Assembly: GCA_005776585.1 (NCBI GenBank) | Contig: SXOX01000310.1 | Location: 1 to 51,222, forward strand | Source: Pseudomonadota bacterium | GTDB lineage: Bacteria > Myxococcota_A > UBA9042 > GCA-2863065 | Length of the DNA: 51,222 nt | Direction of reading: 5' to 3' | Part shown: positions 34,301-41,565 of the stretch, in pieces | Layout: the number at the start of each line of letters is the position of its first letter | Numbering within the stretch: the first letter of the stretch is position 1 | The notes under the pieces: model-generated | What the model was told of the DNA's origin: nothing | The model's database searches: none | Seen by the model: only the letters and a program-made list of their open reading frames with translations | Position numbers and translations under genes: made by a program

Positions 34301-37300
34301 GTGGTCGAGCGCGTCCGAGCGACGGGCCAAGCGATGCTCGTAGAGCTGACCGAGCATGAAGTCGTACAGGTTGGCCTGCGTGTCGTCGGTGGCGCGCGAG
34401 CGGACGTCGATGAGAAGCGCCTCCATCGCGTCCCAGCGCTCGAGCTCGCCCAGCAGGCGGCGGAGGTTCTCGAAGGCCGCGGCGTCGTTGGGATCCAAGG
34501 TCCGCACGCGCTCGTAGAGCCGACACGCGTCGTCGGGGCTGGCGAGCTGGGTCTCCTGGACGTTGGCTGCCAGGAGGAGGTGCGTCTTCTTCTCGTCGAT
34601 GCTGGTGACGACCTCGGCCTTGAGGGCGAGGAGCTCGACGAGCGGCAGCCAGCGCTCGGTGATCTCGTAGACCGCAGTAAGCCTGTCTACGGCATCCATC
34701 ACGAGCGGCTCGCGCGCCGGATCGCCGTGCTCGACGACGTAGCTCAGCGCCTCGATGGCCTCGTCGGCGTGTTCGAGCTCGATCTGGAGGAGGCCGACCT
34801 CATAGAGGATGGTGCGTCGAGCGCGCTCGTCGGGCGCGATCTCGGCGCGCCGCTCGAGGACGGCGACGCGCTCGGCGGTGCGGTCCGTCTGGGAGTAGAG
34901 GGCATCGAGGGCCTCCAAGGCCGCGCTGGAGACCGGGTCGAGGGACAAGATCCGCTCGTAGGTGCGGGTGGCCCGGGCGGCGTCGCCAAGCCGATCGCGC
35001 GCGATCGAGGCGACCTCCAACAACAGCGCGACCGAGAGGGCCGGATCCTCGTCGCGGACGGCGGACTCGAGCACCGTGGCCAGATCGGCATCGCCGTTGA
35101 GCGCGGCCGCAAGGCGGCGCAGTGCCTCCCGAACGCGATCGCGCGACGGGTCGAGCCGAAACGCGTCGGCGTAGCAGGCGAACGCCTCGCGGGCATGGGT
35201 CCCCGCCTGGTCGTAGCGCGCCGCCGCCGTCTCCAGGAAGCGCGCGCGCGTCCGATCGTCGCCGGCAAGCTTGGCACGGACGCGCAGGACGCCAATCTCA
35301 CGCTCCCACTCGCCGCGCTCGCGAAGCCAAGGCTCGAGCACGTCCGCGGCGCGCGGCGCCAGCTCCTCGTATCCTGCGGCCTCCTCGCGATAGAGCATGG
35401 CCTCGAGCGCGGCCACCGAGTCGAGGTGATCGGGCTCTTCGATGAGGATGGCCGCGAGCGTGTCGATGGCCTGCGCCGGATCGCCCAGCCGATCGCGGTA
35501 GAGCACCGCGAGCTCGTAGAGCGTGGCAGCGCGCGCCGAGCGCTCGGTGGCGGTCGCGAGGCGGCGGCGCAGCAACTCGACGAGCTCGTCCCAGCGCTCG
35601 AAGCGGGCGTAGAGCGACTCGAGCTCCTCGATGACCTCGGCGTCCTGCTCGTCGAGCGCGAGGATGCTCCGGTAGTAGTCGATGGCGTCTTCGGGACGAT
35701 CGAGCTCGTCGCGCAAGAGCCGGCAGATGTCGCCGTAGACCTGCTTCTTCTGCGCGACGTCCCAAGTGAGCTCGACCTTGCGACGGTAGACCGCGAGCAG
35801 CGACTCCCAGTCCTCGCGACGGGCATGGAGCCGCTCGAGCGCCGAGACGATGTCCAGGCTCTCGGGATCGAGCGCGAGCGCGCGCTCGTAGCAGGCGACG
35901 GAGCGATCGAAGCGCTCGAGCTGCGCCTCGTCGATCTGCGCCAGGCGCACGAGCAGCGCTTGCTCGAGCGCGGTGTCCTGGCCCGGTGCGGGCACGAGGC
36001 CAAACGGGGCCTGCGCATCGGGGATGGTGAGGATCGCGGCGTAAAGGTCGGCGACCTCGGCCCACCGCCCGGTCGTCGCCGCAAGCCGCTCGAGATCGGC
36101 GCGCGTCGCCGGATCCTGAGGCAGCAGCGCGACACACTCGCAGGTCCAGGCGAACGCCCCCTCGGCGTCTCCGAGCTTCTCTTCGCGCAGTTGGGCGCCC
36201 TGCGTCAGTAGCGCACGGCGCGCCGCAGCGTCGTCAGTGCGGGAGAGTCGATCGGTGAGGATCTCGACGAGCCGCTCGAAGCGACCGTCCTTCTTGAGGA
36301 TGGGCTCCAACAGGGCACCGACGCGGTCTCGAGCGACGCCGTCGTCAAACAGCGCGTCCAGCAGCCGCGCCCCGGAGGCGTCGGTGGGATCGAGCGCCAG
36401 CGCGTCCTCCAGGCGCCGCAGGGCGCCGTCGGGATCCTCGAGCTTCTGATGGAGCACCTCAGCGATGCGCACCGACAGAGCGACCCGCTTACCGGTGTCC
36501 TTGGCGCGCGCGAGCTGCTCGTCGAGGAGCGCGATCAGCGGCTCCCACCGGCCCTCGCTCGTGAAGATGCCATCGAGGCCCGCGACGGCCTCGGGGTCGT
36601 CGGGATGAGACTCCAAGATGCGACGGTAGCAGGCGACGGCTTGATCGGCGTCGACGAGGATGTCGGCGTACAGCTCACCGAGCCGGAGGAGGACCTGCCG
36701 GCGCTGGGCGAGGTCCGCCTTGGTCTTGGAGCGGGACAGCGCCTGCACCTGCCGCTCCAGGACGCGCTCGAAGGCCTCCCAGTCCTGGGACGCGTAGGTG
36801 AGCTGCTCGAGCGCGGTCAGCGTCTCGAGGTCCCGCTCGTCGAGGTCGGCCAGCTGTTCGTAGGCGGCGATGGCCTCCTTGGAGCGCCGCAGTCGATTCT
36901 TGAGCAGGTCGGCGTAGCGTCGGAGCAGATCGCGGCGCGGCGCGAGGTCGTGCAGCTCAGCGACGACCTTCCGGTAGAAGCCGAGCAGGTCGTCCCACGC
37001 GTCGGCGTGCTCCGCAGCCGCCTCCAGTCCGTCGCACAGGCGCGCGCGGCCCGGGCCGTCGGTCGGAGCGCGCGCGAACTCGACGGCTGCGACGCGACAC
37101 AGCCAGGCCAGCGCCTCACGGTGGCGCCCCAGGCTCTCGAGCAGGTCGGCCCCGGTGCGAAGTGCGGCCAGCGCCGCCGTCTCGTCGGGGGCCTGCGCAG
37201 CCAGGATGTCCAACACGGCGATACGCTTGTCGGGGAGCGCGAGCTTGGCGTAGCGCGCATCCAGCATCGCCGCCAGCGTGACGTCCGTCGGCGCGCCGAA

Positions 37301-39850
37301 CAGCAGCTTCTCCAGACGGTCCACGGCGCCGCGCGGATCGTTGAGCTTCTCCTCGAGGACCCTCACGACCTCGAGGTAGATCGCAAACCGCAGGCGGGTG
37401 TCGGCCTCGCGCACCGCCGCCTCGTCGAGGAACTGAACGTAGCCGCGCCAGTCCTGGTGCTCGGCGTACAGCGCCTTGAGGTCGTCCCAGCGCTCTCCGG
37501 CGATCAACAGCCGCTGCAACGCCTTCCGTGCCGCGAGGTGCGCAGGCGATAGCTCCAGGATCTGCCGGTAGACCTTCTCGGCGGCGCCGAGCGCCTCCTG
37601 CTTCTCGTGCTGGATCTGCGCGAGCTTCTCCAGGAGCTCGAGCTTCTTCTTGGACGTCTTGGCGTGCTCCATGCGCGATTCGAGGAGCGTGACCATGCGG
37701 CCCCAGGCCTCGACCTGGGGATAGAGCGCGACGAGCGCCGTGACGGCCCGCTCCTCGCGTGGGTTCTGCTCGAGCAGCTCCTCCCAGTGTCGAATCGCGT
37801 GGTCGGGCCAGTAGAGCTTGTCGGTCGCCAAAACCGCGAGCTCGGTGAGCACAGCGACGCGATCGTGCCCCTTGAGGAGCTTGAGCTCCGCCTCGTAGGT
37901 CGCGTAGAGCCGCTCGAGGTTGTGCTTGGCCTTGTAGATGGAGCGGAGCTTGCGAACGATGTCCAGGTTTTGCGGATCGAGCTCCAGGATGCGCTCGAGG
38001 AACGGCACGGCCTGCGCCTCGTTGGACATCTTCGAGATGTAGAGGTCCGCCACCTGATGAAACAGCTCGAGCAGCTCGCCCTCGTCGCTCGTGGCCTCGA
38101 TCTTCTTTTGGAGCACCGGGACGAGCTCGCTCCAGCGCTTGGCCTCTTCGTAACGCTGCGTGAGGCTGTCGAGCGCCTGCACGTTCGTCGGCGAGATCTG
38201 GACGATGCGGTTGTAGGTGTGGATCACCATCTCCTCGACCGGGAGCTTGTCGGGATCCTGATATACGTCGATAATCTGGAACAGCAGCGCCGTGCGCTTC
38301 TCCGTGTCCGTCTCAGGGAGGCGCCGGACCTGCCCATTGAGGAACTCGATGAGCGCATGCCACTTGTGGGTCTTCTTGAGCAGCGCCACCCGCTGATCGG
38401 CCGCGCGCGGGTTGTCCGGATCCTCTCCGAGCACGCGCTTGTACGCCTCGATGGCCTTGTCGAGGTTGTGGAGCTTGCTCTCGGCGAGCTCCGCCATCTG
38501 CACGGCGACGTCCACGCGCTTGTCGGGGGGGACGAGCCCGAGCTTCTGACCGAGGACGGCATGCAGGCGCATCCAGTCCTCTTTCTTGGTCAGGTAGTCC
38601 TCGTAGAAGTCGAGGACCCCGAGATCCCGCGGATCGGCCGCGCGGATGCGACGATAGAGCTTCTCGGCCTCGTCGACGTCGCCGAGGCGCTTCCAGAGGA
38701 TCTCGGCCTGTCGCCCGAGCCACGCGCGCTCGTCCTCCCGCGATTTCGTGGCCTTGCGCGCCTCTTCATAGATGCGAATGACGTCCTGATGACGGCCGAG
38801 CTGAGTGAGTGCGCGATCCAGCGCGTGGACGATCCGGGCGTCGCCGGGGCGAAGCGTGTTGGCAGCCTGGAGCTTCTCGAGCGCGGCGGCCGCCTGGTCG
38901 GGGACCTCCAGGAGCGCGAGCCCCGCGAGGCACAGGACGTCGGCGTGCTCGCGGCCGCCACGAACCGCCGCGGCGGCGGTCCAGGTCTCGACGATGCGCT
39001 GAACCTCGGGCCAGGCGCGCGCCTTGACCGCCCGCTCGAGGAGACGTGACGCCGCGTCGCCCGTGCACGGATCCGCCTCGAACGCGCTCCGTTGCGCGGC
39101 CTGGGCGTCCTGATGCTCGGCAGGAGTCGAGGCGCCGTCGAGAATGGCCTCGGCCAGCGCCTGCCAGGCGCGCGACCGTGCGGCTGGCTCGGGCGCCGTC
39201 TCAGCCTCCGCACGCAGATCCTCCAGCATGCGTCGGCGCGACTCACGGCTGGCCTCGAGGGAAGCGAGCGCGTCGGTCGCGTCGGCGTCGGCGGGACGCT
39301 CGGCGAGCACCGCGCGAAACGCGAGCTCCGCGAGGCCCAACTGGGCGCGCTCCAAGGCCACCGGACCCAGCCGGGCGCCAACGGCGGCGCGGACCGCCGG
39401 ATCGTCGCTCAGGTCGAAGCGGAGCTTGAGCGCGGCGAAGCCGAGGTCGCTGGCGTCGTCCAGGCCCGCGAGACCGGCGAGGCGATCGAGGGCCGCCTCG
39501 TCAGGAAACTCACGAAACGCGACGGCGAACTCGGTCGCCGCTGTGAGCGGGTCGCCCGCGTGCGAGACGAGCTCCGCCTGACGCCGCCGCAGCGTGCCAC
39601 GCGTCGTCTCCGTCGGTTCGTTGGGCAGCGCGTCCTTGAGGACGTCGATGACGCGCACGGCGAGCGCACGAACCGCAGCGCGCGCGTCGAGCCCGCGGGC
39701 GGCCTCGCGATAGAGCTCAAAGAGTCCGGCGAGGTCGCTCGAGGCCCGATGACGCGCCTCGAGCGTGCGAAGCGCGTCCTGAGACTCCGGGGTCGCCAGT
39801 TGCGCCCGGACATCGTCTATCTCGCGCTGTGTTGGCCTGGCATGCGTCAC
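28319..39850 (-). CDS. Giant cytoplasmic TPR-repeat protein (about 3,843 aa)
   Basis: From GTG at 39850 the frame runs 3,843 codons with no stop. Almost the whole length is TPR or TPR-like helical pairs; segments such as AIEAYKRVLGEDPDNPRA, AIAHYEHVLASDPTNEDSV and ALRYHQLAHQYDSQNVANL recur every 34-45 residues, perhaps 80-100 copies. There is no signal peptide, TM helix or catalytic domain that I can see, so it is probably a cytoplasmic scaffold. The GTG is chosen because GAGAGGG precedes it and a promoter lies at 39909-39938; the upstream ATG at 39946 would start before that promoter. The last residues (HAEGNALLAKC) overlap the next gene. The frame's integrity over 11.5 kb, despite repeats, argues for selection. 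Confidence 0.88.
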   Translation of the reverse strand: MTHARPTQREIDDVRAQLATPESQDALRTLEARHRASSDLAGLFELYREAARGLDARAAVRALAVRVIDVLKDALPNEPTETTRGTLRRRQAELVSHAGDPLTAATEFAVAFREFPDEAALDRLAGLAGLDDASDLGFAALKLRFDLSDDPAVRAAVGARLGPVALERAQLGLAELAFRAVLAERPADADATDALASLEASRESRRRMLEDLRAEAETAPEPAARSRAWQALAEAILDGASTPAEHQDAQAAQRSAFEADPCTGDAASRLLERAVKARAWPEVQRIVETWTAAAAVRGGREHADVLCLAGLALLEVPDQAAAALEKLQAANTLRPGDARIVHALDRALTQLGRHQDVIRIYEEARKATKSREDERAWLGRQAEILWKRLGDVDEAEKLYRRIRAADPRDLGVLDFYEDYLTKKEDWMRLHAVLGQKLGLVPPDKRVDVAVQMAELAESKLHNLDKAIEAYKRVLGEDPDNPRAADQRVALLKKTHKWHALIEFLNGQVRRLPETDTEKRTALLFQIIDVYQDPDKLPVEEMVIHTYNRIVQISPTNVQALDSLTQRYEEAKRWSELVPVLQKKIEATSDEGELLELFHQVADLYISKMSNEAQAVPFLERILELDPQNLDIVRKLRSIYKAKHNLERLYATYEAELKLLKGHDRVAVLTELAVLATDKLYWPDHAIRHWEELLEQNPREERAVTALVALYPQVEAWGRMVTLLESRMEHAKTSKKKLELLEKLAQIQHEKQEALGAAEKVYRQILELSPAHLAARKALQRLLIAGERWDDLKALYAEHQDWRGYVQFLDEAAVREADTRLRFAIYLEVVRVLEEKLNDPRGAVDRLEKLLFGAPTDVTLAAMLDARYAKLALPDKRIAVLDILAAQAPDETAALAALRTGADLLESLGRHREALAWLCRVAAVEFARAPTDGPGRARLCDGLEAAAEHADAWDDLLGFYRKVVAELHDLAPRRDLLRRYADLLKNRLRRSKEAIAAYEQLADLDERDLETLTALEQLTYASQDWEAFERVLERQVQALSRSKTKADLAQRRQVLLRLGELYADILVDADQAVACYRRILESHPDDPEAVAGLDGIFTSEGRWEPLIALLDEQLARAKDTGKRVALSVRIAEVLHQKLEDPDGALRRLEDALALDPTDASGARLLDALFDDGVARDRVGALLEPILKKDGRFERLVEILTDRLSRTDDAAARRALLTQGAQLREEKLGDAEGAFAWTCECVALLPQDPATRADLERLAATTGRWAEVADLYAAILTIPDAQAPFGLVPAPGQDTALEQALLVRLAQIDEAQLERFDRSVACYERALALDPESLDIVSALERLHARREDWESLLAVYRRKVELTWDVAQKKQVYGDICRLLRDELDRPEDAIDYYRSILALDEQDAEVIEELESLYARFERWDELVELLRRRLATATERSARAATLYELAVLYRDRLGDPAQAIDTLAAILIEEPDHLDSVAALEAMLYREEAAGYEELAPRAADVLEPWLRERGEWEREIGVLRVRAKLAGDDRTRARFLETAAARYDQAGTHAREAFACYADAFRLDPSRDRVREALRRLAAALNGDADLATVLESAVRDEDPALSVALLLEVASIARDRLGDAARATRTYERILSLDPVSSAALEALDALYSQTDRTAERVAVLERRAEIAPDERARRTILYEVGLLQIELEHADEAIEALSYVVEHGDPAREPLVMDAVDRLTAVYEITERWLPLVELLALKAEVVTSIDEKKTHLLLAANVQETQLASPDDACRLYERVRTLDPNDAAAFENLRRLLGELERWDAMEALLIDVRSRATDDTQANLYDFMLGQLYEHRLARRSDALDHYEAILDRTPDFVAALRAISESLDSDEFGLRASAVLARAHAGADRVDDLIQTLERRLERFGDQLDRSATLLELAGLYEHRKDDSGKAFELISRASQLDWKRPPEVRHELVRLGKLTGRLEEVEIVDREVLAGLLGRAARVELLTEMARTAKDDRNDLAAAEGILREILDEEPGHREVLVALRDLYEQAGRHADVVAILEREVDATPDVLERVLLLHQAAQIQRHRLDALEDAVGTYERILTLQPGERNAYRLMADLHEERARWNDVVSVLVRECAILDDPAETLENRRQIATLLYEKVGDASRALDAIETLLAKSDADPTAMRLLETMLERGDGDDRVMQLVVRIYEKLGAWDHLIGLYRVHVDRVGDVIQKLWALDRMQRIQAERQGDAPAAFRTLQEATRLVPEDTTRWVQLEKMAANMGRQRDLVAFYEGLLTDAGDASDVTYTVQLALRAAGLNESCNGTPDLTMRLYRLAADQDPSNEQATGALRRLYVAHDRPAELVALLSHVSETRPGAERIELLLEVARIEETGLGRPQEAIAALMRVLEVDPRHADALVRIEALHERRHEWDALERHYRRWLDAVSTTDARVRLHHKLAVLLIERRDDPAAAVGEAERVLEDRVDHGPTLALLDKVLATWAEQSTPEAVTLAARVAHLLEVVYPDDAPWQKWVLVYRSLLRAVPEDDTAQQIAFRRKLASQYLDRARDPGAAFRETSSAFLLDVAAPELMADLERIATVHGLTSDLVRVYDAALDQADLPEELETRFVHRAANLYRELSPTRAAGYFERLLALVPAHLDALEALARHYEQVAAWTDLARILALRLDASTQVTERKALLERLADLREVHLRDEDGAVEALRGVLALVPEDRAAKDRLEGLYVARHEWDELVLVLRQKLAFAADDDDRIELLGKIAQVQERQLSRIEDAVATYREVLALSPMNVYAITSLERLYPAVDEWEGLLEVLAKKRTLFAAPRDRVEVDFAMATLLYDRLHDAERALDQVRLVLAVVAEHEASVALLERLLKEAAVRIPVCHVLEPIYAHRGDWRKLAGLIEAQLVETQDVLEKVELERRLAELLDRHLDDPDGAIEALGRAFMLDPLDSQTRDALREVAERSERWASLAGVWREALDTLQDGDVQREVAAWLAEVCEVRLGDYDEAVQRWRQVLDLDEFGTTALEALGRLYERLGRYQDLVGILRREQELGTGAGFENKKRLARVLKAEVGDAESALSLYKELLWERPDDAEVLDALRELAHIAPLLREAAIAVLKPIHRTAERWQDLVELLLLGLEGESDRETRAAILKEVADLYRDKLLDPARAFDYAREAVLAAPEQGDYLALTESLAILLARYSDLHEVYDQLLKGTRVADVRRELLLRDAPLLAEHLGRVDLAEVRYSEVLEVDAENLPALDALEAIYEAQGKVRDLIRVCEIKAELPISVDDRVALYRKIARSALHRQDSVKAEESLTQLLELDGSDADAMKALELIYRQREDYLRVTETMERRARVTEDGAELAVLKRQIGQLRSQFLDDHRGAADAYEEALELSPDDPEALLALEGLYERLLSWPELVRILERRAAAAETGSAEERDALVRLAGIEERHLGKVDQAIAHYEHVLASDPTNEDSVNELLRIYHKYERWSALCEAYERKLTLTDNPGEALVLKLKAAEVYEEKVGDHARAAALVGEVLERAPDNNQALRINARVLVQLGRHEDAMAAYEVLLPQVRAPRERVLTLLGVARLYLETDHSTKALAALREALQLEPDHPEATRRLKEVLYRRESYEALIPILEREFAAATDRSAQAESAYEIAVIYREKLNGPDESVRWLKVGYDKKREHRGIVELLVEHHLDRGEVDAAAPLLGWLVSYLEAKRLYADLARQAYRLGMIYERLGDPDKALRYHQLAHQYDSQNVANLIALGRLLFDAGNFDKSLQILQGLLLLQHDIQDDALKILTFLYLAKVCLALGDKAKAKRHLTRLLAIDKGHAEGNALLAKC

Positions 39851-39908
39851 GTGGCGCCCTCTCGAGCCTCGGGGTGGGCCGGACCCCGTTCCGTGCCCCA
39901 GGGGGTCG

Positions 39909-39938
39909 GTTATACTTCCATCCCGCGCGCGCCCACAA
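39909..39938 (-). promoter_or_regulatory. Sigma-70-type promoter for the giant TPR gene
   Basis: On the minus strand TTGTGG (39938-39933), an 18-base spacer and TATAAC (39914-39909, five of six) predict a transcript start near 39902, about 50 bases before the GTG. It faces away from the aminotransferase-like gene at 40006, whose own promoter I could not identify. Confidence 0.42.
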
Positions 39939-40005
39939 CTCGCCACGCGTCAACGGTGTCAAAAGCGTGCTGCGACGGGTAGCGTCGTAAGCGGGAGGGC
40001 GGGAC

Positions 40006-40731
40006 ATGGACGACACCGAGCTGATAGCGCTGCCCGGAGAGACGTGCTTCGAGACTCTTCGAGTGGACGCAGGACGTGCCCCGCGGATGGCCATGCACCT
40101 CGACCGGCTCGGGGTACCCGAGGGCGATCGCGCGGCGTGGCAGGCCGCCATCACACGCTGCGCCGCGGGCCGCGACGGCGTTGTGCGCATCGTCGCGCGC
40201 GATGTCCGAGACGTCGCCTCAGCGGTGACGGCGTATCGTCCGCTCCCGACCGATCTGGAGGTGCGCGCTCGCGGGGTCGCCACGCGGACAGCGCCGCGAG
40301 CGGCCGTGCGCCCGACGCCGGCGCGCAAGACGCTGGCTGGGCGGTCGATGGCCGCTCGGATGCGACAGGAGGCCGGCGACCTCGCGCCAGGGACCGAGGT
40401 GCTCCTGTGGCACGCGACCGCGAAGGGACCGCGCTACTTGGAGGGGTGCACGAGCAGCCTGCTGTGGCGGCGCGGCGACCTCGTCACCACGGTCGCGGAG
40501 CACGTCCTGCCGAGCGTCTCGGTGCGCCGCTTGGCCGAGGTGGCCGATGCCGTGGGCGTGACGTTGCAGCTGCGGCGCGAGGGGCCGAGCCGCGACGAGC
40601 TGGCCGCATCGGACGGGGTCTTCCTCGCCAGCGCGATCGTGGAGATCGTGCCCGTGGCTTCGCTGGACGGTCTGCCTCTGATTTGCGACGTAGAGCTGGC
40701 CCGACGCTGGCGGGGTGCGTCTCGAGCCTAG
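40006..40731 (+). CDS. Aminotransferase class IV family protein (PabC/BCAT-like)
   Basis: The 241-residue protein has features of PLP fold-type IV enzymes: an ETLRVDAGR start, the Lys of TPARKTLAGRSMAARM (about residue 108) as likely PLP Schiff-base site, YLEGCTSSLLW with the conserved Glu, and LPSVSVRRLAEVADAVGV matching the L-x-G-V/I-x-R-x-x-L-x-E segment. It is shorter than IlvE (about 300) and nearer to PabC (269). PabC releases pyruvate from aminodeoxychorismate for folate; other class IV activities are possible, and no folate gene is adjacent. GGGAGG before the ATG supports the start. Its TAG shares CTAG (40728-40731) with the stop of the facing gene. Confidence 0.75.
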   Translation: MDDTELIALPGETCFETLRVDAGRAPRMAMHLDRLGVPEGDRAAWQAAITRCAAGRDGVVRIVARDVRDVASAVTAYRPLPTDLEVRARGVATRTAPRAAVRPTPARKTLAGRSMAARMRQEAGDLAPGTEVLLWHATAKGPRYLEGCTSSLLWRRGDLVTTVAEHVLPSVSVRRLAEVADAVGVTLQLRREGPSRDELAASDGVFLASAIVEIVPVASLDGLPLICDVELARRWRGASRA

Positions 40732-41513
40732 TGACGGCCGTCGCGGTTGCCTTCGAACTTGCCTTGGCGCGCGATGATCTTCATCGCGGCTGCCTCGAGC
40801 TTGTCCATGTCGATCTTACCGCGCTTGCCGCGTGTCGCGGCGCCGCCGGACTCGCCGTTGCGCGCCGACTCCACAGCGCGCGACTCGGCCGCCTCGGCGC
40901 GACCCTCGGCCTGGCTGTAGGCCGCCTGGCTGCTGCCCGTGGTGAACGCGGCGCCGACCTGATGATCGGTCACGTGGGCGATCTCGTGCACGAGCACACC
41001 GAAGCCCTCAGGGGAGTCGGGCGCGAACTCGCCACGACCAAAGAAGATGTCGCTGTCGCCCAACGCAAAGGCCTTGGCGCCGAGAGCCGATGCGGCGTCC
41101 TGAGCGGCCTCGCCGGTGTGAATCCGAACATCGCCCGGGTCGACTCCCAGGACCTGCTCGACCCGCCGCCGAAGGCGGGCGTCCAAGGGAGTCGCGTCGG
41201 TCTGCCCGAGCAAGGCTTGACCCGACCGGAGATAGCGCTGCGTGACGGCACCCGACATCGCGTCCGGCTCGTCCTTGAAGCGCTCGACCCGCTCGATCAG
41301 CCGTGAAGCCGCGCGTGACAGGATCGCCTGCTTTGTGGCCGCATCACCCGACTGGGCGGCCTCGGCCTGCGCGGCGTCGAGCTGCTCGTCGGAGACCTCC
41401 CCGCGTTCGATCGCCGCTTGGAGGTTGGCCTCGACGGATCGCGCGCGTCGCTCGAGGTCATCGAGACTGGCGTCTGCGGGATCCTGGTCATCGTGCTTCG
41501 GTCGCGTTGCCAT
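40728..41513 (-). CDS. DUF4157 (eCIS core domain) protein with HExxH
   Basis: In this 261-residue protein, residues about 108-190 match DUF4157, now called the eCIS core domain: LDARLRRRVEQVLGVD, GDVRIHTGEAAQDAA, AFALGDSDIFFGRGEF and FGVLVHEIAHV, with the zinc-protease motif HEIAH at 176-180. The family is linked to extracellular contractile injection systems, as payloads or accessory proteases, but also occurs alone. The N-terminal 80 residues are acidic, Ala-rich helix and the C-terminus is Lys-rich. No signal peptide is present. No ribosome-binding site is evident; a TATGAT hexamer six bases before the ATG may be a -10 box giving a leaderless mRNA. No tail or sheath genes are in the window. 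Confidence 0.82.
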   Translation of the reverse strand: MATRPKHDDQDPADASLDDLERRARSVEANLQAAIERGEVSDEQLDAAQAEAAQSGDAATKQAILSRAASRLIERVERFKDEPDAMSGAVTQRYLRSGQALLGQTDATPLDARLRRRVEQVLGVDPGDVRIHTGEAAQDAASALGAKAFALGDSDIFFGRGEFAPDSPEGFGVLVHEIAHVTDHQVGAAFTTGSSQAAYSQAEGRAEAAESRAVESARNGESGGAATRGKRGKIDMDKLEAAAMKIIARQGKFEGNRDGRH

Positions 41514-41565
41514 GGCCGCAATCATAGCACACGAGGGCGGTCCGAGCCAGCCCCGTCAGCGCGAC

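Noticed and set aside
32816..36211. A 1,131-codon open frame on the plus strand opposite the giant TPR gene
   Set aside because: It is rich in Glu, Leu, Arg and Val from the reverse complement of high-GC TPR codons, shows no fold, signal or ribosome site, and the minus-strand frame has clear TPR periodicity over the same stretch.
37607..39049. Another long plus-strand frame (480 codons) over the giant gene
   Set aside because: Same cause as above: a shadow produced by codon bias and repeats.
39851..39946. ATG at 39946 as start of the giant gene
   Set aside because: It precedes the -10 box at 39909-39914 and adds a Gly/Arg-rich segment with no TPR character; GTG 39850 has a ribosome site.
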